In this document: piece by piece, positions 24,583 to 33,427 of the stretch
How the letters are laid out: the number at the start of each line of letters is the position of its first letter
Position numbering within the stretch: the first letter of the stretch is position 1
Assembly: GCF_008704535.1 (NCBI RefSeq)
Contig: NZ_CP023701.1
Location: 6,118,001-6,182,000, forward strand
Direction: 5' to 3'
From: Streptomyces subrutilus
GTDB taxonomy: Bacteria > Actinomycetota > Actinomycetes > Streptomycetales > Streptomycetaceae
DNA length: 64,000 nt
The notes under the pieces: model-generated
Databases searched by the model: none
Told to the model about the DNA's origin: nothing
Seen by the model: the letters and a program-made list of their open reading frames with translations, nothing else
Translations under genes and position numbers: made by a program

Positions 24583-25047
24583 ATGGCCGAGTCCGCCGCC
24601 CCGTCCGCCCCGCCCGCCCTGCCGGTCACCTTCCGGCCGAACCGCACCCGCGCGGTCCTGCTGGGCGTCGGGCTCGCCATGTTCGTCACCATCACGGCCG
24701 TCGCCGTCCTCCTGGACAGCCTCAGCCCCGGCGAGCGGGTCAGCTTCGTCTTCATCGCCGTCCTGCTGAGCTCCGTACTGGTCCTGCTCAGCCGGCCCAA
24801 GGTCGTCGCCGACGAGGCCGGGGTCACGGTGGTCAACCTCACCAGCACCCGCCGCCTGGCATGGGCGCAGATCCTGCGCGTCAACCTCCGCCCCGGCGAC
24901 CCGTGGGTGTTCCTGGACCTCTCCGACGGCACCAGCCTGCCGGCCCTCGGCATCCAGCCCGGCGTCGCGAAGGCCCGGGCGATCGGCGACGCACGCGCCC
25001 TGCGCGCCCTCGCCGAGGCCCGCGGAACGGGCGCGGCCGACCACTGA
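24583..25047 (+). CDS. Membrane-anchored PH-domain protein
   Basis: A 154-residue protein with two hydrophobic segments (about 24-45 and 52-70) followed by a small bacterial PH-like domain (about 75-145, ending in TSLPALGIQPGVAKARAIGDARAL). The PH region matches the short PH_6/DUF2581 type found after two-TM anchors in many actinomycetes. Its role is unknown. It follows hisG by 59 bases in the same direction and is capped by a terminator at 25059, so it is likely the last gene of the riboflavin/histidine transcript. Confidence 0.8.
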   Translation: MAESAAPSAPPALPVTFRPNRTRAVLLGVGLAMFVTITAVAVLLDSLSPGERVSFVFIAVLLSSVLVLLSRPKVVADEAGVTVVNLTSTRRLAWAQILRVNLRPGDPWVFLDLSDGTSLPALGIQPGVAKARAIGDARALRALAEARGTGAADH

Positions 25048-25058
25048 GCCGCACCATC

Positions 25059-25088
25059 CCCCCGGCTGCGTACCGTTGCGGCCGGGGG
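25059..25088 (+). terminator. Terminator after the rib-his operon
   Basis: CCCCCGGC (25059-25066) and GCCGGGGG (25081-25088) are perfect arms around a 14-base loop, 11 bases after the PH-domain gene. Confidence 0.65.
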
Positions 25089-25247
25089 CTCAATGACTAC
25101 CCTGGTGGCGGGGCGCGGCAGCGCGCCCTCCCACCGGCCCCGGGACCCCGCGGCCCGTGGGCACCTGCGACTTGAGGAGTGACTCCCTCCAGCAATGGAC
25201 GGATCGTCCGGTAGTACACGCGCCGCCCTCCCCCCGGAGGCGGCGGC

Positions 25248-26738
25248 ATGACCATCCCGCTACTCCTGCTCGTGGCGGCCTTCGTTCTGATCCTCGCCAA
25301 CGGTTTCTTCGTGGCGGCCGAGTTCGGCCTCGTCACGGTGGAGCGACCGGAGGCAGAACGCGCCGCGGCCGACGGTGACCGCCGTGCCCGTACGGTGGTC
25401 AAGGCCCTGCGGGAGCTGTCCTTCCAGCTCTCCGGCACCCAGCTCGGCATCACCATCACCTCCCTCGTGGTCGGCATGCTCGCCGAGCCCGCCCTCGCCG
25501 CACTGCTGGCCGGGCCGCTCGCCGCGACGGGCCTGCCCCGGGGAGCCGTCTCCGGCGTGGCCGTCGTCATCGGCATGCTGCTCGCCTCCGCCGTCCAGAT
25601 GGTCGTCGGCGAGCTCGTACCGAAGAACTGGGCGGTCTCCCGGCCGCTCCAGGTGGCCCGCTTCGTCGCCGGCCCGCAGCACGCCTTCTCCCGGGTCTTC
25701 CGGCCGGTCATCGCCGGCCTCAACGCCGTCGCCAACCGGCTCGTCCGGGCGCTCGGCGTGGAGCCCACCGACGAGATGGCCTCGGCCCGCACCCCCGGCG
25801 AACTGGTCTCCCTGGTCCGCCATTCGGCCCGGGCCGGCGCCCTCGAACAGGACACCGCCGACCTCTTCGTGCGGACCCTGTCGCTGGGCGAGCTCACCGC
25901 CCAGCACGTCATGACCCCCCGGGTGAAGGTCAGCGCCCTCCAGCACACGGCCACCGCGGCCGACGTGCTCAACCTGACCCGCGCCACCGGCCTGTCCCGC
26001 TTCCCGGTGTACCGCGACCGCATCGACGAGATCACCGGCGTGGTCCACCTCAAGGACGCCCTCGCCGTGCCCGAGCCGGAGCGGGGCCGCACCACCGTGA
26101 GCCGGATCTGCGTCGCCCCGCTGCTGGTGCCCGGCTCCCTGCCGGTGCAGCCGCTGCTGGAACGGTTGCGCAGCGAACAGCCCATGGCCGTGGTCGTCGA
26201 CGAGTACGGCGGCACGGCCGGAGTGGTCACCCTGGAGGACATCGTGGAGGAACTCGTCGGCGAGGTCCGCGACGAGCACGACCTCGCCGAGGACGACAGC
26301 CCCGAACTGGCCGCCGTGCCCGCCGAGGACGGCCGCCCCTCCTGGGAGGCCGACGGCAGCTGCCGGGTGCAGACCCTGCGCCGCATAGGCCTGGAGGTGC
26401 CGGAGGGCCCGTACGAGACCGTCGCCGGGCTCGTCGCGGACCTGCTGGGCCGCATCCCCGCCCCCGGCGACCGGGCCGAGCTGCCCGGCTGGAGGCTGTC
26501 CGTGCGCCGGGTGGGCCGCAACCGTGCCGAGCGGGTGCGACTGGTCCGGCTGACGGCCGTCCCCGCGGCCGGCGCTCCCGGGCTGCCGTCCGGGAGCCGC
26601 TCCGACGCCCGGTGCCCGGCCGCCGCCGGCTCCGGCCATGACGGCGGTCCCGGTGCCGACACCGGCCGGGGCTCCGCCGGCGGCCGGCACGTCGATCCGG
26701 CCGCGCGGCCGGCCGAGCTGGAAGGCGCCACCCGGTGA
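25248..26738 (+). CDS. CNNM/CorC-type transporter (hemolysin C-like), long form
   Basis: A 496-residue protein with the order DUF21/CNNM membrane domain (residues 3-190, opening LLVAAFVLILANGFFVAAEFGLV), a CBS pair (about 215-330), a CorC_HlyC domain (about 350-425) and a disordered Gly/Ala-rich tail. Such proteins are linked to magnesium or cobalt efflux; the hemolysin name is historical. GGAGG precedes the ATG at 25248. The following gene is a shorter paralogue that overlaps its stop (GTGA), so the two are co-translated and may form a heteromer. Terminator and promoter space (25089-25247) separates it from the rib-his operon. Confidence 0.9.
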   Translation: MTIPLLLLVAAFVLILANGFFVAAEFGLVTVERPEAERAAADGDRRARTVVKALRELSFQLSGTQLGITITSLVVGMLAEPALAALLAGPLAATGLPRGAVSGVAVVIGMLLASAVQMVVGELVPKNWAVSRPLQVARFVAGPQHAFSRVFRPVIAGLNAVANRLVRALGVEPTDEMASARTPGELVSLVRHSARAGALEQDTADLFVRTLSLGELTAQHVMTPRVKVSALQHTATAADVLNLTRATGLSRFPVYRDRIDEITGVVHLKDALAVPEPERGRTTVSRICVAPLLVPGSLPVQPLLERLRSEQPMAVVVDEYGGTAGVVTLEDIVEELVGEVRDEHDLAEDDSPELAAVPAEDGRPSWEADGSCRVQTLRRIGLEVPEGPYETVAGLVADLLGRIPAPGDRAELPGWRLSVRRVGRNRAERVRLVRLTAVPAAGAPGLPSGSRSDARCPAAAGSGHDGGPGADTGRGSAGGRHVDPAARPAELEGATR

Positions 26739-27778
26739 ACGCCCTCCAGCTCCTCTTCGCGCTGCTCCTGGTCCTCGCGAACGGCTTCTTCGTCGGCGCC
26801 GAGTTCGCGCTCGTCTCCGTACGCCGCAGCCAGATCGAGCCCCTGGCGGCCGGCTCCAAGCGGGCCCGCCAGGTGCTCCACGGCCTGGAGAACCTGCCGC
26901 GCATGATGGCCGCCGCACAGTTCGGCATCACCATGTGCTCGCTGACCCTCGGCGCGGTCGCCGAACCGACCGTGGCCCGGCTGCTGGAGCCCGTCTTCCA
27001 CGCCGTCCGGGTGCCCGAGGGCCTGATCCATCCGCTCGGCTACGCCCTGGCGCTCGCCGCCGTGGTCTTCCTCCACCTGGTCATCGGCGAGATGGTCCCC
27101 AAGAACCTCGCCATGGCCGCCCCCGAGAAGACCGCCCTGTGGTTCAGCCCGGGCCTGGTCGCCTTCGCCCGCCTGTGCGGGCCGGTCACCAGCGCGCTCG
27201 GAGCCTGCGCCACGCTGGTCCTGCGGCTCTTCAAGGTCGAGCCCAAGGACGAGGTCGAGGCCGTCTACACCAGCGCCCAGCTCGGCCGGCTCGTCGAGGA
27301 CTCCCGGCAGGCCGGACTCCTGGACCCCGGCGAGCAGGAGCGGCTGGAGGACGCCCTGGAACTGGGCAGCCGCCCGGTCACCGACGTCCTGCTGCCGCGC
27401 GAGGGGATCGTGACGGTCGCCCCCTCGGTCACTCCGCGCCAGATCGAGCAGCTCACCGTCCGCACCGGGTACTCCCGGTTCCCGGTCCGCTCCGACAGCG
27501 GCGCCTTCATGGGCTACCTGCACGTCAAGGACGTGCTGGACCTGGAGGACCGGGAGCGGGCCGTGCCCCAGCGGGTGTGGCGGCGGATGACCACCCTGTC
27601 CGCGACCCTCCCGCTCGACGACGCGCTCACCGTCATGCGCCGGGACGCCACCCACCTGGCCCAGGTCGCCGACCCGGCCGGCCGGGTCCTGGGCCTGGTC
27701 GCCCTGGAGGACGTCCTGGAGATGCTGGTCGGCGAGGTCCGCGACCCGGCGCACCGCGTCTACGCACGCAGCGCCTAG
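26735..27778 (+). CDS. CNNM/CorC-type transporter, short form without the CorC domain
   Basis: A 347-residue paralogue of the preceding gene. It has the CNNM membrane domain (residues 2-190, opening LLFALLLVLANGFFVGAEFALVSVRR) and a CBS pair (about 205-335), and stops without the C-terminal CorC_HlyC domain of its neighbour. GTG 26735 overlaps the upstream stop. The asymmetric pair, one with and one without the CorC domain, recurs in actinobacteria and suggests a heterodimeric ion transporter or regulator. Ion specificity is unknown. Confidence 0.9.
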   Translation: MNALQLLFALLLVLANGFFVGAEFALVSVRRSQIEPLAAGSKRARQVLHGLENLPRMMAAAQFGITMCSLTLGAVAEPTVARLLEPVFHAVRVPEGLIHPLGYALALAAVVFLHLVIGEMVPKNLAMAAPEKTALWFSPGLVAFARLCGPVTSALGACATLVLRLFKVEPKDEVEAVYTSAQLGRLVEDSRQAGLLDPGEQERLEDALELGSRPVTDVLLPREGIVTVAPSVTPRQIEQLTVRTGYSRFPVRSDSGAFMGYLHVKDVLDLEDRERAVPQRVWRRMTTLSATLPLDDALTVMRRDATHLAQVADPAGRVLGLVALEDVLEMLVGEVRDPAHRVYARSA

Positions 27779-27787
27779 CGCGCCGCG

Positions 27788-27830
27788 CTCTCCCCCCGCC
27801 GCCGTCGCTCCCGGCGGCGGCGGGGGAGAC
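27788..27830. terminator. GC-rich hairpin between convergent genes
   Basis: A CCCCCCGCCGCCG arm (27792-27804) pairs imperfectly with CGGCGGCGGCGGGGG (27812-27826). The hairpin lies between the CNNM pair and the AAA+ gene and could terminate both. Confidence 0.5.
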
Positions 27831-27836
27831 GCGGGG

Positions 27837-29747
27837 CTACAGCGGCGGGTCCGGCCGCTCCTGGGGGCCCCGGCCCGACAGGACCTCCCCGTAGGCCTGC
27901 ATCAGGTCCGGCAGCCGCAGCGTCGCCAGGTCGTCCCGCGAGGGGTCGCCCGCGAAGCCCGCGAGCCGCAGATCGCGGTAGGCGCAGCTCTTCTCGTACA
28001 GGGTGCGCAGGAACCGTCCGTTGCCGAGCTCGTCGATCCAGCCCTGCTCCACCACGTGTCCGCTGATGCTGCGCAGCTCCTCCAGTGCCTCCGCGTCCCA
28101 GCGGTCCCCGTTCGCGTCCGCCAGCACCCCGCCGATCGCGGTCAGTTCCGGCGGCCGGTAGCTCGGGAAGTCCACGCGGGTAGTGAACCGCGACGACAGC
28201 CCCGGATTGACCGACAGCAGGCGGTCCATCCCGGCCGGATAGCCGGCCAGGATCACCACCAGGTGGTCGCGGTTGTCCTCGGCCCGCTTCAACAGCACCT
28301 GGAGGGCCTCGTCGCCGTACGCGTCGCCCTTGCTGTAGCCCGAGTTGGACAGGCTGTACGCCTCGTCCACGAACAGCACCCCGCCGATCGCCGAATCGAT
28401 CAGCTCGTTGGCCTTCACGGCGGTCTGCCCGAGGAACTCGCCCACCAGATCGGCCCGCTGGGCCTCCACGAGGTGGTCCCCGCCGAGCAGCCCCAGCGCG
28501 TAGAAGACGCGGCCCAGGATGCGCGCCACGGTCGTCTTGCCCGTACCGGACGGGCCGGAGAAGACGAAGTGCCGCTTGGGCGGCTGGACCGGGAGGCCCT
28601 GGCCGGCCCGCAGCCGGGCCATGTGCAGCTGCGCGGAGAGCGCCTTCACCTGCCGTTTAACGGGCTCCAGGCCCACCATCCGCTCCAGCTCCGCCAGGGC
28701 CTCGGCGAGCGCCGCCGGATCGGCGGGCCCGGCCGGCAGCCCCCCGGACGCGCCCTGCGGCGGGACCGGCGCCTTGCGGCGCACGCCCTCGGCCCGGCCC
28801 GGCGGCGGCACCGGCGGCAGCAGCGCCTCCGGTTCCACCTGGCCGTCGGCCGCGATGTCCTGTACGGGCCCGCCGCCGCCCAGCGCCACCGCCGCGAAGT
28901 CACCGCCGGCCGGGGAGGGTCCGTGGCCGACCTGGACCCCGTATCCGGAGTACCCGGCGAGGCCCGCCATGTCGTCGGCGTCGTCCCCGTCGGCGATGGC
29001 CGTCAACCGGGCCGCCGTGTCCATGAACGAGGGGTCCACCCGGTGCACCGCCCGGTACAGCGGCAGCGCCGCCGCGCTCCGCCCGGTGCCCTCGTGCGCC
29101 CGCGCCAGCCAGTAGCGCAGCTCCTTGCGCTGGGGCTGCTCGCTGCGGCAGCGCATCAGGGCCGCCGACAGCATCGGCTCCGCCTGCCCGTACATCTCCA
29201 GCCGGACCCGGGCCATCCCGCCGAACAGGCCCGCCTCGATGCCCAGCAGCGGGTCGTCCACCAGCGGTTCGGTGTGCCGCACCAGCTCCTCCCAGTCCTT
29301 GACCAGGTAGGCGCGGCAGCCGTGCAGGAAGCGGACCTGGGGGTCGGCGTCGACCGGTGGCAGCGCGGCGAGCGCCTGGTCCAGCTCGGGCACGTGGCGG
29401 CCGTCCAGCCAGTGCGAGGCGTGGGCCAGCAGGAGGTCCCGGCGGCTCTCCAGGACCGGTTGCACCCACCAGCCCAGCCAGTACCAGGAGTTCAGCGTCC
29501 GCCGGTGCCGGGCCCGCTGCTCGCCGAACCGGTCCCGGTGCGCGTACATGCGCAATAACGCGTTGGTCGTGTCGACCCGGAGCGCGTGCAGGCCCAGCCA
29601 GGCGTCGGCCATCGCGGGATCGAGCCGTACGGCCGCCCGGAACTCCTCCTCGGCCTGCGGATACGCGCCCATGGTGCAGGCGTCGACCCCGCGCAGCCAG
29701 GCGAGTTCGGCCGGGGCGTGCGAGCTGCCCGGAGTGCCGAAATCCAT
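27837..29747 (-). CDS. EccA/CbbX-like AAA+ ATPase with an N-terminal TPR domain and a TTA codon
   Basis: A 636-residue protein. Residues 1-270 are TPR-like helices, followed by a proline/glycine linker (about 275-355) and a CbbX/SpoVK-type AAA+ domain. Walker A GPSGTGKT is at about 397-404, Walker B VLFVDEAYS at about 455-463, and an arginine finger region reads LSSRFTTRVDF. Domain order and length match EccA of mycobacterial type VII secretion, but no ESX genes are nearby. ATG 29747 is chosen for GGGGAAGT upstream. Codon 64 (29558-29556) is TTA, the rare leucine codon read by bldA tRNA, so translation is probably tied to development. It was the only TTA codon I found in the window. Confidence 0.85.
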   Translation of the reverse strand: MDFGTPGSSHAPAELAWLRGVDACTMGAYPQAEEEFRAAVRLDPAMADAWLGLHALRVDTTNALLRMYAHRDRFGEQRARHRRTLNSWYWLGWWVQPVLESRRDLLLAHASHWLDGRHVPELDQALAALPPVDADPQVRFLHGCRAYLVKDWEELVRHTEPLVDDPLLGIEAGLFGGMARVRLEMYGQAEPMLSAALMRCRSEQPQRKELRYWLARAHEGTGRSAAALPLYRAVHRVDPSFMDTAARLTAIADGDDADDMAGLAGYSGYGVQVGHGPSPAGGDFAAVALGGGGPVQDIAADGQVEPEALLPPVPPPGRAEGVRRKAPVPPQGASGGLPAGPADPAALAEALAELERMVGLEPVKRQVKALSAQLHMARLRAGQGLPVQPPKRHFVFSGPSGTGKTTVARILGRVFYALGLLGGDHLVEAQRADLVGEFLGQTAVKANELIDSAIGGVLFVDEAYSLSNSGYSKGDAYGDEALQVLLKRAEDNRDHLVVILAGYPAGMDRLLSVNPGLSSRFTTRVDFPSYRPPELTAIGGVLADANGDRWDAEALEELRSISGHVVEQGWIDELGNGRFLRTLYEKSCAYRDLRLAGFAGDPSRDDLATLRLPDLMQAYGEVLSGRGPQERPDPPL

Positions 29748-29984
29748 CACTTCCCCCACAAGCCTGCCCCCGTGGTGCGCGGCAACCCCCGCGTCGAGCA
29801 CGCGCGTTGCCCCGAGCGCCGATGAAATCAGGGCTGCATCGTACCTGCGGTCCCGCACCTTACCCAGGGCGCGACCAGCCGGGTTCCGGCGGACCTCCAG
29901 GGCCTCGATGGTGACCCAGGGTGATGATCGGGGCGGGTACGCCGCGCACGGCGGCGCGGCGCGGGTCCGCGCGGGGCGGAGCGA

Positions 29985-30016
29985 AGCCCCCGGTCACGGG
30001 GGAACGACCGGGGGCT
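29985..30016 (-). terminator. Terminator of the P-loop kinase gene
   Basis: AGCCCCCGGTC (29985-29995) and GACCGGGGGCT (30006-30016) are perfect 11-bp arms with a 10-base loop, about 110 bases beyond the kinase stop. The remainder of the 380-base stretch 29748-30127 must hold the promoter of the AAA+ gene; I see no gene in it. Confidence 0.75.
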
Positions 30017-30127
30017 CCGTGTCCGCGGTGGCCGGTGAAGGCCCCGCGCTGAGAACGTAAGGCCGCCGCGGGCCCCGGGTCAAGGTGGCCGCCGGCGCCT
30101 CGGCGGGAGCGGGGATCAGGGGGCGCC

Positions 30128-30763
30128 TCAGGCCCGGGGGAGGTCGTCACCCTCGGTGAGGGAACCCGTCGTTCCTGCGGTCGCACCCGCCCCGGAAGTC
30201 CACTCGTATCCCGTACCGCTCTGGTGTACCAGGGTGTCGGCGTAGGGGCGCGAAGGGTCGTGGGAGAAGTGCGCGCGCTCCGCGCGCTCCCACCCGTCCC
30301 AGAAGGCGGAGAGTTCACCCCCGTCACGGAGCCTGCCGCGCCCCCAGGACGCGGCACGCGGCGTCTCCATCCACAGCAGCCGCGCCAGACACGGGCGCAG
30401 CGCCCGCCGCCCCGCTCCGACCCCCTCCACCAGGACCACCGGTGCGGGCTCCAGCACGCGCGGCGGGCCGAACTCCCGCGCGACCCAGTCGTACGGGGTC
30501 CACCGCGCCGCCCGGCCCGCCGCGAGCGGCTCCAGCACCTGCGCGCGCAGCCGGTCCTGCCACGCGAACAGCTCCTCGTGGGTGGCGACATCGTCCAGGT
30601 GGAGCACCGGCGCTCCGCCCAGCGCCGCGGCCAGCAGCCCGGCGAAGGTGCTCTTGCCGGAGCCGGCGTGCCCGTCGACCGCCACGAGCCGCACCGGGCC
30701 GAGGGAGGGCGGCGCCGCGGCGAGCTCCCGCGCGAGTGACTCAAGTGACCGGTGTGGCTCCAC
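30128..30763 (-). CDS. Uridine-kinase-like P-loop NTPase
   Basis: A 211-residue protein with Walker A GHAGSGKS at residues 31-38 and an LHLDDVATHEELFAWQDRL segment that recalls the uridine kinase/phosphoribulokinase family. VVLVEGVGAGRRALRP is the Walker B-like strand. It should phosphorylate a small molecule with ATP; uridine is a guess from the family name only. The start is GTG 30763. A TAGGCT -10 box at 30776-30771 lies so close that the message is probably leaderless. Confidence 0.8.
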   Translation of the reverse strand: MEPHRSLESLARELAAAPPSLGPVRLVAVDGHAGSGKSTFAGLLAAALGGAPVLHLDDVATHEELFAWQDRLRAQVLEPLAAGRAARWTPYDWVAREFGPPRVLEPAPVVLVEGVGAGRRALRPCLARLLWMETPRAASWGRGRLRDGGELSAFWDGWERAERAHFSHDPSRPYADTLVHQSGTGYEWTSGAGATAGTTGSLTEGDDLPRA

Positions 30764-30916
30764 ACCGCCAGCCTACGGTCGCCCCCGGCCGGGGCGGTTC
30801 CCGGGTGGGGCCGGACCGGTCGTCCTCCCCGACACGGGACGCGGCTTCGCGGCGCCGGCACCGGGAACTGGAAGGGTGGAGCCACCGCAGACCGACCACC
30901 CCTGGGGGAACCCGCG

Positions 30917-32278
30917 ATGACCGCACCCACACCGCGCCGGGCCGTACTCGTCGCCGCACTCGCGGTCGCCACCGCGGCCACCACCGCCGGCGCCTACGGC
31001 GGCGGGTCCCCGGCCTCCGCCGCTCCGGCCCCCAGGGGGCCGGGCCGCACCGCCGACAACCGGTTCTGGTACGCCCACGAGCACTGGCTGGCCGGCATCC
31101 ACCAGGGCACCACCGCCGTCCGCGGCGCCCGCCCCGGCCTGGAGATCGCCGTCCCGGCCGGCCGCACCGAGTACGCCGACCCGCACACCGGGCGCACGTC
31201 CGTCTGGGAGTACGCCACCTGGACCTCCCCGGTGCACCGCTCGACCGTGCCCGCCACCGAGGCCATCGCCTCCTGGAACGCCCGTACCCCCGCAGGCACC
31301 TGGATCAGGATCGAGCTGCGCGGCACCTACACCGACGGCACCTCCACCCCCTGGTACACCATGGGCAACTGGGCCTCCGGCGACCGGGACATCCGCCGCA
31401 CCTCGGTGGACGGCCAGACCGACGGGCGCTCCACGGTCTGGACCGACACCCTGGCCGTCGACGCCCCCGCCGGCGGGCTGCGCATCGCCGAGTGGCGGCT
31501 GCGGCTGACCCTGCACCGCAGGCCCGGCAGCGACGGCGGCCCCACCGTCTGGCTGGCCGGCGCCATGGCCTCCGACGTCCCGGACCGCTTCACCGTGCCC
31601 GCCTGCGCGCCCTCGGGCGCGGCGCACGAGCTGAAGGTCCCGCGCTACTCGCAGGAGACCCACTCCGGCCAGTACCCCGAGTACGACAACGGCGGCGAGG
31701 CCTGGTGCAGCCCCACCTCCTCCCAGATGACCGTGGAGTTCTGGGGCGGCCGGGCGAGCGCCTCCGCGCTCTCCTGGGTGGACCCGGCCTACGCGGACCC
31801 CCAGGTCTGCCACGCCGCCCGCTCCACCTACGACGCCGCGTACAAGGGTTGCGGGAACTGGCCGTTCAACGCGGCCTACGCCGCCACCTACCGCGGGCTC
31901 GCGGGCGTGGTCACCCGCCTGGGGTCCCTCGCCGACCTGGAGACCCTGGTCCGGGCCGGCCTCCCGGTGATCACCTCCCAGTCCTTCCTGCCCGGCGAGC
32001 TGACCGGGGCGGGGTACGGCACCGCCGGCCACCTGATGACCGTCGTCGGGTTCACGGCGGCCGGGGACGTGGTCGCCAACGACCCGCACTCGCCCGACAA
32101 CCCGTCCGTGCGCCGCGTGTACCGGCGCCGGGAGTGGGAGAACGTCTGGCTGCGGACCAAGCGTCACAACGCCGCGGGCAAGGTCGTGTCGGGCACCGGG
32201 GGCATCGCGTACGTCTACGGTCCGGCCGCGCCCGGTCCGGCGCGGACCGCGGCCCTCCGGGCGGTCGGAATCCTCTGA
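30917..32278 (+). CDS. Secreted C39-like peptidase
   Basis: A 453-residue secreted protein. A twin-basic signal peptide (RRAVLVAALAVATAATTAGA, cut near residue 36) precedes a beta-rich N-terminal domain (about 45-225) and a C39-like papain-fold domain with Cys264 (GGEAWCSPTSSQM), His372 (AGHLMTVVGF) and the Asn-Asp pair VANDPHSPDN. It is probably a cysteine protease acting outside the cell or on the envelope; the target is unknown. GGGGGAA precedes the ATG at 30917. It is divergent from the kinase gene across 153 bases. Confidence 0.88.
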   Translation: MTAPTPRRAVLVAALAVATAATTAGAYGGGSPASAAPAPRGPGRTADNRFWYAHEHWLAGIHQGTTAVRGARPGLEIAVPAGRTEYADPHTGRTSVWEYATWTSPVHRSTVPATEAIASWNARTPAGTWIRIELRGTYTDGTSTPWYTMGNWASGDRDIRRTSVDGQTDGRSTVWTDTLAVDAPAGGLRIAEWRLRLTLHRRPGSDGGPTVWLAGAMASDVPDRFTVPACAPSGAAHELKVPRYSQETHSGQYPEYDNGGEAWCSPTSSQMTVEFWGGRASASALSWVDPAYADPQVCHAARSTYDAAYKGCGNWPFNAAYAATYRGLAGVVTRLGSLADLETLVRAGLPVITSQSFLPGELTGAGYGTAGHLMTVVGFTAAGDVVANDPHSPDNPSVRRVYRRREWENVWLRTKRHNAAGKVVSGTGGIAYVYGPAAPGPARTAALRAVGIL

Positions 32279-32286
32279 CCCCTCCC

Positions 32287-32318
32287 TTGACCGGGGGCAC
32301 GGATAAGCGCAGCATAAT
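32287..32318 (+). promoter_or_regulatory. AT-rich promoter candidate before the SPW gene
   Basis: TTGACC (32287-32292) and CATAAT (32313-32318) lie 20 bases apart in one of the few AT-rich patches of the window. The long spacer makes a factor other than the principal sigma possible. It lies 53 bases before the SPW protein gene. Confidence 0.35.
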
Positions 32319-32370
32319 GGAGTAAATGGCACATAAAGGCTAAAGGCTTCGCGTAGGAGGCGGACCGGCC

Positions 32371-32814
32371 ATGACCACCCACCCCAACATCGAGCACCAC
32401 CCCGACCTCGCCGAAATGCGCACGCGCTTCGAGCGGGTGACCAGTACGCCCGCCGCGCAGGCGGTCGAGGCCCTCGCCCTGATCACGGGCCTGTACCTGG
32501 CGGCCTCGCCGTGGATCGCCGGGTTCAGCGTCCTCACCCCGCTCGCGGTCAACAACCTGATCACCGGCGTGGCCTTCTGCCTGTGCATGGGCGGCCTGGG
32601 CTCCGCGTACGAGCGCACCCACGCGATGGCGTGGACGGCGGTCGTCCTCGGCGCCTGGACGATCGTCGCCCCGTGGGTCATCGCCGGGCCGATGGACTTC
32701 CCGCGCACGGTGCTGAACAACGTCATCACCGGAGCCGTCGCCCTGTGCCTCGGCCTCGCGATGGCGATGATGGCCGGCCGCGACAACCGCACCGTCCGCG
32801 AGCCGCGCCGCTGA
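32371..32814 (+). CDS. SPW-repeat membrane protein
   Basis: A 147-residue membrane protein with four hydrophobic segments arranged as two SPW-type repeats: LYLAASPWIAGFS...NNLITGVAFCL in the first half and WTIVAPWVIAGP...NNVITGAVALCL in the second, where Ala replaces the Ser of the motif. SPW proteins are small inner-membrane proteins of unknown function found in actinobacteria and rhizobia. AGGAGG precedes the ATG at 32371. Terminator 32863 follows, so it looks monocistronic. Confidence 0.88.
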   Translation: MTTHPNIEHHPDLAEMRTRFERVTSTPAAQAVEALALITGLYLAASPWIAGFSVLTPLAVNNLITGVAFCLCMGGLGSAYERTHAMAWTAVVLGAWTIVAPWVIAGPMDFPRTVLNNVITGAVALCLGLAMAMMAGRDNRTVREPRR

Positions 32815-32862
32815 CCGCTCCGGCCGCCCGCTCGTCGGCGCCGCTCCGACCCGGCCGGCGGA

Positions 32863-32905
32863 GCCCCGCCGGACCCCGGCCGCGCAGACCGGGGCCCGGC
32901 GGGGC
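32863..32905 (+). terminator. Terminator of the SPW gene
   Basis: Arms 32863-32879 and 32889-32905 pair over 17 positions with one A:C mismatch and a 9-base loop. It lies about 50 bases beyond the SPW stop. Confidence 0.75.
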
Positions 32906-32972
32906 GTGACGCGCTCCACCCGTGACGATCGTCTCTTCCGCAAATACCGCGAACGCTGGCACAGGGGACGGC

Positions 32973-33149
32973 ATGACCGCCACCAGTGCCTCCGCCCCGC
33001 CGACCGCCCGGTCCGCGGACCGCGTCCGAGCCGGCGGCGCCGTCGGCACCGACGGCCCCGGTGAGGGTTCGACCTGGCTGGAGCACGTGGCCGGCTGGAC
33101 ACTCGTGGTGGTCGTCGCCATGTTCGTGACCCAGGTCGGCTGGATGTGA
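32973..33149 (+). CDS. Small single-pass membrane protein
   Basis: A 58-residue protein beginning MTATSASAPPTARS, with a disordered N-terminal half and one hydrophobic helix near the C-terminus (HVAGWTLVVVVAMFVTQVGWM). ATG 32973 is chosen for AGGGGACG six bases upstream; a GTG at 32922 would add 17 residues without a ribosome site. A hairpin terminator follows 4 bases after the stop. Small membrane proteins of this form are common in Streptomyces, but I do not recognise the family. Confidence 0.6.
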   Translation: MTATSASAPPTARSADRVRAGGAVGTDGPGEGSTWLEHVAGWTLVVVVAMFVTQVGWM

Positions 33150-33153
33150 CCCC

Positions 33154-33178
33154 GGCCGGCCGACCCTGACGGCCGGCC
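33154..33178 (+). terminator. Terminator of the small membrane protein gene
   Basis: GGCCGGCCG and CGGCCGGCC form perfect 9-bp arms around a 7-base loop immediately after the stop codon. Confidence 0.65.
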
Positions 33179-33364
33179 GACCCGCACCCCCGACCACCCG
33201 CCCGTACGTGCGCACCCGCACACTCGACCTGCGTGACCACGCCTCCGCCAGGGGCGGACGCGCTCCCGCACCGTCCCCCGCCAACCCCCTCCCCGCAGCC
33301 CGTACCGAACGGCCGGCCGCACTCCCGCGTCCGGCCGTTCCGCATGCCCCGCGACGGGGCCCGT

Positions 33365-33415
33365 TTGACGTCGGGTGATCGAATCTGCACTATTCCACTA
33401 ACCAGTTAGTGGAAT
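33365..33415 (+). promoter_or_regulatory. Promoter with a perfect 24-bp operator before the GntR-ABC operon
   Basis: ATTCCACTAAC (33392-33402) and GTTAGTGGAAT (33405-33415) are perfect 11-bp inverted arms around CA. A -35-like TTGACG lies at 33365-33370, and a -10-like CACTAT at 33388-33393 overlaps the left arm. The site ends 12 bases before the regulator start. This is the expected layout for autorepression by the YtrA-type regulator. Nothing else is seen in 33179-33364. Confidence 0.8.
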
Positions 33416-33427
33416 GAGGTGGAGGAC

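Noticed and set aside
25248..27778. Hemolysin genes
   Set aside because: The HlyC-like label reflects historical naming; the CNNM membrane and CBS domains indicate ion transport or regulation.
27837..29747. Complete type VII secretion locus around the EccA-like gene
   Set aside because: No EccB, EccC, EccD, MycP or WXG100-sized gene is visible on either side.
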